Assembly (NCBI GenBank): GCA_036267875.1
Contig: DATAVE010000113.1
Coordinates: 54,469 to 118,468 of the forward strand
Length of the DNA stretch: 64,000 nt
Origin: DASZTV01 sp036267875
GTDB lineage: Bacteria > Actinomycetota > Actinomycetes > JAFAQI01
Direction of reading: 5' to 3'
Below the pieces are notes generated by a model. The model was not told the origin of the DNA. It was given only the letters and a program-made list of their open reading frames with translations, and did no database searches. A program made the position numbers and the translations under genes. Numbering within the stretch: the first letter of the stretch is position 1; each line of letters starts with the position of its first letter. Shown here piece after piece: positions 58,666-64,000 of the stretch.

Positions 58666-59615
58666 TCGGGCTGTGGGCAGTCTCGACACCGGCGCAAGCT
58701 GCCGGGCCAGCCTTGCTGCATCAGCACGTGAGCCTGTTGTGCGGCGACTTCGCAGGGCCGGTCGACCATGTCGGCCCAGCCGTAGCGCAGGTGTCGCATG
58801 CCCGCAACCTCGCTTGCGTTGTCGCGGCGCATGTCGCGCCACTTCTCCCTCGCGGCATCGTGTCCCAAGCGCCCGTCGAGCTCGATGTGTACGCCGAACT
58901 CTTCGATGACGACGTCGAGGTACTCGGACCCTTCAGCCGTGCGGTGAGCCTGACGGGCGCCCAGCGGGAGCCCGTGACGTCGTCGCATCGCCGCATCACG
59001 CAGCTCGAGTGGCGAGTGGGCTCCAGCGTTGATGTCCGGGAGGGCATCGAGGATGACGCTGCGCCACCTCGTCTTCGGGAGGACGCGAAACACGTCGCGG
59101 AGTCGATCGGGAGTGGTGTGGCGCGAGCGCACTGCGTCAGCGACCAGTCCGAGTGCCGTGTCGGCGTTGCGCTTCGTCGCGAGGAGGTCCATCACAGTGC
59201 GTTCGATCGTCGTGCGAGTCGGCAGCAGCGCGGGGTGGAGGGCGCTGGCGTTGAGCGTCCGCGATCGATGGAGCACGAGTCCGGGCTGAGCGTCGACCTC
59301 TCGGATGTACGGAACAGTGAGGTGAATCGCAGGTGGCGTTCTGCACAGGCGCCAGAGCGCGCCGGCCGACTCATGGCTGAGCGTTGCGCCCACGCCGGCG
59401 TACTGAAGTGCGGCGTGCTGCATCGTCTCCAGCGGCGGCGGGCCGCTGAACGTGATGTACACGCGTGGCAACGGCGCCTGCCACCGGCCCGTCTCCACCA
59501 GCCATCGAATCCGCTCGTAGGTCAGGCCGCCGGCCCGGCACTCGTAAAGGCTGACCGCGCCTGCAGTCTGGGCTCCCAGAGCCAGTAGGTCGGAGTCGCG
59601 GAGGGGGTTGAGCAT
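58650..59615 (-). CDS. DUF559-domain nuclease with AbiEi-like N terminus
   Basis: This 321-residue protein has an N-terminal winged-helix-like region (about 1-90: LTYERIRWLVETGRWQAPLPRVYITF) of the kind seen with AbiEi-type antitoxins. A C-terminal DUF559 domain follows, with a VSR-like EYLDVVIEEFGVHIELDGRLGHD core (about 235-257; key D, E, E, D, D). An ATG start fits the family. It is the only gene in a 1.1-kb unit bounded by inverted repeats and interrupts the methyltransferase-dnaG neighbourhood. The repeat at its 3' end encodes its C terminus. Function is probably DNA cleavage, possibly in defence or mobility. Confidence 0.8.
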   Translation of the reverse strand: MLNPLRDSDLLALGAQTAGAVSLYECRAGGLTYERIRWLVETGRWQAPLPRVYITFSGPPPLETMQHAALQYAGVGATLSHESAGALWRLCRTPPAIHLTVPYIREVDAQPGLVLHRSRTLNASALHPALLPTRTTIERTVMDLLATKRNADTALGLVADAVRSRHTTPDRLRDVFRVLPKTRWRSVILDALPDINAGAHSPLELRDAAMRRRHGLPLGARQAHRTAEGSEYLDVVIEEFGVHIELDGRLGHDAAREKWRDMRRDNASEVAGMRHLRYGWADMVDRPCEVAAQQAHVLMQQGWPGSLRRCRDCPQPEFVKR

Positions 59616-59678
59616 CCGAGGAGGGTGCTCGGCTGAAGGCCGACACGGCGAACTCCAAGACGGAAGGTGTGGACGGGG

Positions 59679-59728
59679 GTTTGTTAAGCGTGAGCGGTGG
59701 CCGGCTACCGCTCAGGATTCACAGACCG
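59679..59728. repeat. right inverted repeat flanking the DUF559 gene
   Basis: This 50-base element is the inverted copy of 58616-58665 (41/50 identical). It holds a palindrome, AGCGGTGGCC/GGCTACCGCT (59693-59712), with one G-T mismatch. It lies 63 bases upstream of the DUF559 start and 30 bases before dnaG, so it may also influence dnaG expression. Confidence 0.75.
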
Positions 59729-59758
59729 TGTGTCCCTGGGAGGCCGTAAGGTGAGTCG

Positions 59759-61624
59759 ATGGCAGGCCGGATCCGCGATGAGGACATCGCGACCGTGCGT
59801 GAGCGGGTGCCGCTCGAGGCGGTGATCGGCGACTACGTCGCGTTGCGCAAAGCCGGCCCGGGGCGCTTGAAGGGCCTCTGCCCGTTCCACGAGGAGAAGA
59901 CCCCCTCGTTCAACGTCAACACCACACTCGGCTTCTACAAGTGCTTCGGATGCGGTGCCTCGGGCGACGCGATCACCTTCGTCCGGGAGATGGAGCACCT
60001 CGACTTCTCGGATGCTATCGAGGTGCTGGCGCGCAAGGCCGGCATCGACCTGCGTCGCGAGGAGGGTGGCACCGCGCCCGTCAAGGGTGGCGGCCAGCGG
60101 CAGCGGTTGCTCGACGCGCACACCGAGGCGTCGGCGTTCTTCACCGAGTCGTTGGCAAGCCCTGAAGCGGAGATCGGCCGCACCTTCCTGAGCGAGCGCG
60201 GCTTCGATGAGGCCTCCTGGGCGAGGTTCGGCGTCGGCTATGCGCCGAACGGCTGGGACATCACCGTCAACCACTTGCGTCGCAAGGGCTTCTCGGATGC
60301 GGAGTTGCTCGCGGCCGGAGTCGCGAGTCAAGGTCAGCGGGGTCCGATCGATCGCTTCCGCGGTCGGCTGATCTGGCCGATCCGGGATCGCAAGGGCGAC
60401 ATCATCGGCTTCGGCGCGCGGCGACTGCGCGAGGACGACCAGGGTCCGAAGTATCTCAACACACCCGAGACTCCGCTCTACAAGAAGAGTCAGGTGCTCT
60501 ACGGTGTCGACCTCGCCAAGCACGACATCGCGACCAGCGGCAAGGCGGTCGTGGTGGAGGGCTATACCGACGTCATGGCCTGTCATCTGGCGGGGGAGAC
60601 GACAGCGGTCGCGACCTGCGGGACGGCGTTCGGTGACGAGCACATCGGGGTGCTGCGCCGGCTGCTGATGGATCAGGACGAGCTCCGCGGTCGGGTGATC
60701 TACACGTTCGACGGTGACGAGGCCGGTCGCAACGCGGCGCTGAAGGCCTTCACCGGTGAGCAGAAGTTCGTCACCCAGACCTTCGTCGCGGTCCAGCCGG
60801 ACGGTCTCGATCCCTGCGAGCTGCGACAGCAGCGCGGCGATCTCGCCGTACGAGACCTCATCGCCAGCCACATCCCGCTCGCTGAGTTCGCTATCCGGGC
60901 CGCACTCGACCGCTTCGACCTGACGATCCCCGAGGGCCGCGTCGGGGCATTGACTGCAACGGCGCCGGTGGTTGCGCAACTCAAGGACACCTCGTTGCGC
61001 GACGAGTACGCGCGACGGCTTGCCGGCTGGTTGGGCATGGAGGTCGAGCCGGTCCTGGATCGAGTTCGCCATGGTGGCGGTGGCCGTCCCGCACAGACTC
61101 AGCCTGAAGCGGCGCGTCAGCGCCGGAGCGCCGTCGCCATGCCGGACCCGCGTGATCCGAGCCTGGTCGTCGAACGTGAGGTCGCCAAGCTGGTCGTGCA
61201 GCGTCCCGCGCTTGCCGGTCCGGTCTTCGACGGTCTCGGCGAGGAGTGTTTTGCCGCCCCGGCGTACGCCGCTGTCGCAGCGGCGGTGGCGAAGGCTGGT
61301 GGGGCCGCGCGGTCGGGCGGCGGCAGCGAATGGGTGTCGAAACTGGCAGGGACGGCAGAGACCGACTCGGTGCGCGACCTGATCACCGAGCTGGCGGTCG
61401 AGGCACTGCAGACGGCCGATGAGGCTGACCCGCGATACGCGCAGGCGCTGCTCATCCGCCTCGAGGAGATGGCGCTCACCCGGCGGATCCAGGAGCTGAA
61501 GTCCAAGCTGCAGCGGCTCAACCCGGTCGAGAGCGCCGCGGAGTACAACCGCATGTTCGGTGAGCTGATCGAGCTGGAACGCCACAAGAAGGGCCTGCGG
61601 GCCAAGTCGGTGGGAGAGCTCTGA
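59759..61624 (+). CDS. dnaG: DNA primase
   Basis: This 621-residue primase has the N-terminal zinc finger (C41, H44, C62, C65), the RNA-polymerase domain and a Toprim domain (VVVEGYTDVMA and TFDGDEAGRNA), with a C-terminal helicase-interacting region. ATG 59759 follows AAGGTGAG. It overlaps the downstream membrane-protein gene by ATGA. Confidence 0.96.
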   Translation: MAGRIRDEDIATVRERVPLEAVIGDYVALRKAGPGRLKGLCPFHEEKTPSFNVNTTLGFYKCFGCGASGDAITFVREMEHLDFSDAIEVLARKAGIDLRREEGGTAPVKGGGQRQRLLDAHTEASAFFTESLASPEAEIGRTFLSERGFDEASWARFGVGYAPNGWDITVNHLRRKGFSDAELLAAGVASQGQRGPIDRFRGRLIWPIRDRKGDIIGFGARRLREDDQGPKYLNTPETPLYKKSQVLYGVDLAKHDIATSGKAVVVEGYTDVMACHLAGETTAVATCGTAFGDEHIGVLRRLLMDQDELRGRVIYTFDGDEAGRNAALKAFTGEQKFVTQTFVAVQPDGLDPCELRQQRGDLAVRDLIASHIPLAEFAIRAALDRFDLTIPEGRVGALTATAPVVAQLKDTSLRDEYARRLAGWLGMEVEPVLDRVRHGGGGRPAQTQPEAARQRRSAVAMPDPRDPSLVVEREVAKLVVQRPALAGPVFDGLGEECFAAPAYAAVAAAVAKAGGAARSGGGSEWVSKLAGTAETDSVRDLITELAVEALQTADEADPRYAQALLIRLEEMALTRRIQELKSKLQRLNPVESAAEYNRMFGELIELERHKKGLRAKSVGEL

Positions 61625-62106
61625 TGACCCTCTACGACCCCGAGGTGCCCGCGTCGATGTCGCGACACGACCTCGTCGCCGTAGGAGCCGGCGTCCTGGT
61701 ATTCGTCGCGTCGTTCCTGCCTTGGTACGGCGTGAAGTTCGACGGCGGTGTCGCCGAGACCGGAGTCAACGGCGCGGCCGATGCCTGGCATGGGCTCGCC
61801 GGGATCGGCGTGATCCTGTTGCTGTTCTCGGCTGTTGCAACAGCGGCGGAGCCGATGTTTGGGGAGGACCGGCCCTCGCGGTTGATGCCGTCGGTCGCAG
61901 CTCTGCTCGCGTGTCTCGGTGCGGTGTTCGTGCTCGTCAAGAGCTTCTCGTTGCCGGCGCCGCTCATCCCGGGTGCCACGACCCATCTCGAGTGGGGCGG
62001 CTACATCCTGCTGGTGCTGGTCATCGTGGAAGCGTTGGTGAGCGTGCTCCGGGTGGTCCATGCGGGTGATCGGCCGTCTGGGCTAGGCGCCGCCGCAGAG
62101 CGTTAG
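61624..62106 (+). CDS. four-helix membrane protein, first of a tandem pair
   Basis: The 160-residue protein has about four transmembrane segments and the motif WYGVKFDGG after the first. It is a paralogue of the next gene (shared SAWHG/DAWHG and EWGGYILLVLVIV/AWGGYVLLVLTVV positions). It is coupled to dnaG by ATGA. No family function is recognised. Confidence 0.65.
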   Translation: MTLYDPEVPASMSRHDLVAVGAGVLVFVASFLPWYGVKFDGGVAETGVNGAADAWHGLAGIGVILLLFSAVATAAEPMFGEDRPSRLMPSVAALLACLGAVFVLVKSFSLPAPLIPGATTHLEWGGYILLVLVIVEALVSVLRVVHAGDRPSGLGAAAER

Positions 62107-62186
62107 CCCGATTGTCCGAGCGTTGTGCTTGTAATCAGCCGCGCTGAGCGACAGGATGCGGACCGATGATCGACCCGTCCGTCCTA

Positions 62187-62197
62187 GGGGGAACCCC
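62187..62197. promoter_or_regulatory. GGGG-GAA-CCCC hairpin over the ribosome site
   Basis: GGGG (62187-62190), GAA, CCCC (62194-62197) sits two bases before the ATG at 62200 and includes the purine-rich ribosome-binding stretch AGGGGGAA. A short stem here could hide the ribosome site. It is also a pattern seen in some actinobacterial leaders. Confidence 0.4.
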
Positions 62198-62199
62198 GC

Positions 62200-62670
62200 A
62201 TGTCGTCGTCCACTCCTGACTTCAAAGCGCTATCCCGGAATGATCAAGTCTTTCTTGGCGCGGGTGTAGTTGCATTGATCTTCTCGTTCATTGACTTTGC
62301 CCATGTCACCGCAAGCGGTGTTTCCGGGAGTGGGCCCTCCGAGAGCGCTTGGCACGGCGTTGGCATTCTTGCGGCCCTGCTGTTGCTATTGGGCGTCCTC
62401 GTTGCCGCGGCAAACGTCTTTGCCCCGGACGCGCTCAGCGCTCTTCCAGTCCCCGCTCGATTGGCATCGACTGGGCTGACCGTTCTCGCGCTGTTGTTCT
62501 TCGTGATTCGGTGGTTGACGCTGCCGAGCGACAACTTCTTTGGAACGCACGTTGGCTTCACGCTTGCGTGGGGCGGATATGTGCTGCTCGTACTGACCGT
62601 GGTGACGGCGGCCTTCGGTTTCCTCGGCATGAAGGAGAACGGCGTCGCGATCCCCGGGACTGGCGGCTAG
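62200..62670 (+). CDS. four-helix membrane protein, second of a tandem pair
   Basis: This 156-residue membrane protein has four hydrophobic segments and is paralogous to the gene 93 bases upstream, with the same SAWHGVGILAALLLL and WGGYVLLVL positions. The codon use is less GC-rich, suggesting a different history. It is convergent with the DUF3817 gene, sharing CTAG. Confidence 0.65.
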   Translation: MSSSTPDFKALSRNDQVFLGAGVVALIFSFIDFAHVTASGVSGSGPSESAWHGVGILAALLLLLGVLVAAANVFAPDALSALPVPARLASTGLTVLALLFFVIRWLTLPSDNFFGTHVGFTLAWGGYVLLVLTVVTAAFGFLGMKENGVAIPGTGG

Positions 62671-63029
62671 GTCGCTACCTCGTTAGCGGCGAGGGCGGCT
62701 TGCCGCTCTCGCATGTACTGCGTCGTACGGCGCTCCGCATAGAACGACGCGATCGGAACCGTGCCGGCGAGCACGGTGAGCACGAGCTGGACCGGCGCCA
62801 TTCGCATCCGTCGGGTCAGGTCGAAGGTCAGCAGGATGTACAGCGGGTAGAAGAAGACGCCGTGGATGACGCCGACGACCGCGTCGACGCCCTTTGAACC
62901 CGCGGCGTACTGCAGCGGGAGACCGATCCCGAACAGCACGATGAGCAGCACGCTGACGATCAGGGCGACCACGCGGTAGCGCAGCAGGGCTCCATCGAGC
63001 GTGCGGAAGTCGAGCACACCGCCGGCCAT
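62667..63029 (-). CDS. DUF3817 integral membrane protein
   Basis: This 120-residue protein has three hydrophobic segments and the DUF3817 pattern YRVVALIVSVLLIVLFGIGLPLQYAAG (key residues Y, R, V, G, P, Y), with a central HGVFFYPLYI. The function is unknown. It follows the next minus-strand gene by two bases, so they form a small operon. Confidence 0.83.
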   Translation of the reverse strand: MAGGVLDFRTLDGALLRYRVVALIVSVLLIVLFGIGLPLQYAAGSKGVDAVVGVIHGVFFYPLYILLTFDLTRRMRMAPVQLVLTVLAGTVPIASFYAERRTTQYMRERQAALAANEVAT

Positions 63030-63031
63030 CG

Positions 63032-63454
63032 TCAGCGACCCTGTCGCGAGCCCGCGGCGACCGCGTCGGCCCGGGCGTTGAGGCGGGCGAGCCGGGCGTT
63101 GTACTCAGTCACTTCGGTGTCGTCCTCGTCGATGGCGTCGGGGGTGGTCAAAATGCCGACGCGCACGCCCGCGAGCCGCTTGATCTTCGGCTCGTCAAAC
63201 GGCTTGGCACCGAAGCGGGAAGTCGGCTCCTCGTCCTCGTCGCCCAGCTCGAGGCGGATCGTCTTGACCCAGAGCACGATCGCGAAGACCGCGAAGCAAG
63301 GCCACTGGAATGTGTAGGCGTAGTTCTGGATCCCACCGCTGGCGGACTGCGAGCGGTGCCACTGCCACAGCCCGAGTCGTAACATCACGAGCACTGCGAT
63401 TACGACGAGGATGTGGCCTGCCCACCACTTGGGTGAGAGCAGAATCCTTCGCAC
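63032..63454 (-). CDS. small membrane protein upstream of the DUF3817 gene
   Basis: This 140-residue protein has two hydrophobic segments, the first ending in LRLGLWQWHRSQSASGG, which resembles the start of SURF1-like proteins but without the rest of that family. The tail is charged (LGDEDEEPTSRFG). GTG 63454 is chosen because the preceding residues are not conserved-looking; an in-frame GTG at 63496 is the alternative. Function is unknown. Confidence 0.6.
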   Translation of the reverse strand: MRRILLSPKWWAGHILVVIAVLVMLRLGLWQWHRSQSASGGIQNYAYTFQWPCFAVFAIVLWVKTIRLELGDEDEEPTSRFGAKPFDEPKIKRLAGVRVGILTTPDAIDEDDTEVTEYNARLARLNARADAVAAGSRQGR

Positions 63455-63510
63455 CAGTTCACGGTAGTCTGATGGCCAGCCGGGCGGTGCACGCACTACC
63501 GCCCACCCGG

Positions 63511-63586
63511 TCCCCTGTAGCTCAATTGGCAGAGCAATCGGCTGTTAACCGATAGGTTTCTGGTTCGAGTCCAGACGGGGGAGCCA
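63511..63586 (+). tRNA. tRNA-Asn (GTT anticodon)
   Basis: A full cloverleaf folds. The acceptor is TCCCCTG/CGGGGGA (one G-T pair), the anticodon stem ATCGG/CCGAT carries loop CTGTTAA with GTT at 63544-63546, and the T arm is TCTGG-TTCGAGT-CCAGA. The discriminator is G at 63583 and CCA is encoded at 63584-63586. Confidence 0.95.
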
Positions 63587-63619
63587 CCTCTCGAGGTCCC
63601 GTGGCAAGGCTCGAAGCCT

Positions 63620-63696
63620 GGGGCGGTAGCTCAGCTGGTTAGAGCAGGGGACTCATAATCCCTTGGCCGTCGGTTCGAGTCCGACCCGCCCCACCA
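63620..63696 (+). tRNA. tRNA with CAT anticodon (Met, or Ile2)
   Basis: The acceptor GGGGCGG/CCGCCCC is perfect, the anticodon stem GGGGA/TCCCT carries loop CTCATAA with CAT at 63654-63656, and the T arm is GTCGG-TTCGAGT-CCGAC. CCA is encoded at 63694-63696. It is most likely the elongator tRNA-Met. A lysidine-modified tRNA-Ile2 cannot be excluded by sequence alone. The opposite strand carries the end of a recombinase gene that overlaps its 3' half. Confidence 0.88.
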
Positions 63697-64000
63697 TGAC
63701 ACGCTTACTCGAAACACCGACCGGGAAAACATCGGCGAGTACGGGTGTTGGGTTCCCCCGAGATGCGAGGTCGGGGGAACCGTTCGCGACCATTGGGTCG
63801 CGGCGGCGGCGTCCGACCGTGACGTCCTTGTAGCGCTCGTAGGCGTCGACCGCATGTCGGACCTCGATGAATGGCGCGTTGAGTTCGTCATGGGTAACCA
63901 TCAGCGGCTCGTCGTCAAGATAGAAGCGCTTATAGAAAGTTGCGTTGAGCAGCAGCCTGATCTGGTCGGTTGCGCCTGAATAGAGCCTTGCAGGGTCGCT
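63653..64000 (-). CDS. C-terminal end of a probable serine recombinase, cut by the window edge
   Basis: The frame is open from the window edge to a stop at 63653-63655 (116 codons). Its first half reads ATDQIRLLLNATFYKRFYL and HDELNAPFIEV. This matches the C-terminal pattern of large serine recombinases, where an RxxLNxxxF helix is followed by an acidic strand and L-x2-PF. After about residue 90 the frame runs into the antisense of the CAT tRNA, giving a chance C terminus (VGLEPT). The start lies outside the window. A recombinase ending at a tRNA 3' end is typical of an integrated element. Confidence 0.6.
   Translation of the reverse strand, partial: SDPARLYSGATDQIRLLLNATFYKRFYLDDEPLMVTHDELNAPFIEVRHAVDAYERYKDVTVGRRRRDPMVANGSPDLASRGNPTPVLADVFPVGVSSKRVMVGRVGLEPTAKGL

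Noticed and set aside
59705..61585. 626-residue minus-strand frame opposite dnaG
   Set aside because: It is a full antisense shadow of DNA primase with no motif or ribosome site.
63631..63891. Minus-strand 86-residue frame ending in SDSNRRPRDYESPALTS
   Set aside because: This string is the usual chance translation of the opposite strand of tRNA genes and it overlaps the CAT tRNA, so it is not a gene.

Overview
The window reads as chromosomal DNA of a high-GC actinobacterium. Mycothiol-dependent enzymes (a MscR-like dehydrogenase and a maleylpyruvate isomerase family protein), many GTG starts, GTGA/ATGA gene overlaps, a SigE-type ECF sigma factor, a DUF222/HNH (13E12-type) gene, an antigen 85-fold esterase and the conserved block hrcA-dnaJ-rsmE-HIT-phoH-ybeY-corC-(deaminase-like)-era-recO-uppS-glyS-ppdK-dgt-dnaG all point this way. 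The genus cannot be fixed from sequence alone; no mycobacterial signature genes are seen.

Bases 1-24,500 are accessory in character. In order they hold: a haem-oxygenase-fold iron enzyme with a SigE-family sigma factor and its membrane partner; a frameshifted DUF222/HNH pseudogene; a methyltransferase; a large secreted protein; a Baeyer-Villiger monooxygenase divergent from an NTF2-fold gene across a perfect 16-bp palindrome; a DHFR-fold reductase; an iron-type ABC importer (lipoprotein, permease, ATPase) behind an iron-box-like sequence; a formylglycine-generating enzyme divergent from two secreted alpha/beta hydrolases; DUF488; a DrrAB-like ABC exporter; an internally deleted fatty-acid hydroxylase overlapping a cytochrome P450; a glucose-dehydrogenase-like enzyme with a DUF1684 gene; a lipoprotein L,D-transpeptidase; and mscR.

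Bases 24,600-63,030 are mostly housekeeping: leuS, the uptake pair comEA-comEC with holA, rpsT, lepA, hemW, and the heat-shock/translation run headed by a clear CIRCE operator. This run ends at era. It is followed by a secreted sedolisin-type peptidase on the opposite strand, recO-uppS, glyS, ppdK-ydcF-dgt, a GNAT, a fatty acid desaturase, a methyltransferase and dnaG. One gene breaks the order: a DUF559 nuclease gene between the methyltransferase and dnaG. It is flanked by two inverted 50-nt palindrome-bearing repeats (41/50 identical), so it looks like a small mobile unit.

The right edge holds tRNA-Asn and a CAT-anticodon tRNA (Met or Ile2). Abutting the second tRNA on the opposite strand is the C-terminal end of what looks like a serine recombinase, running off the window. 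This is probably the edge of an integrated element that uses the tRNA 3' end as its attachment site.

The strongest candidates for something new are the inverted-repeat-flanked DUF559 unit, the tRNA-borne element edge, the divergent BVMO/NTF2 operator, the deleted hydroxylase joined to a P450, and several intergenic hairpins.
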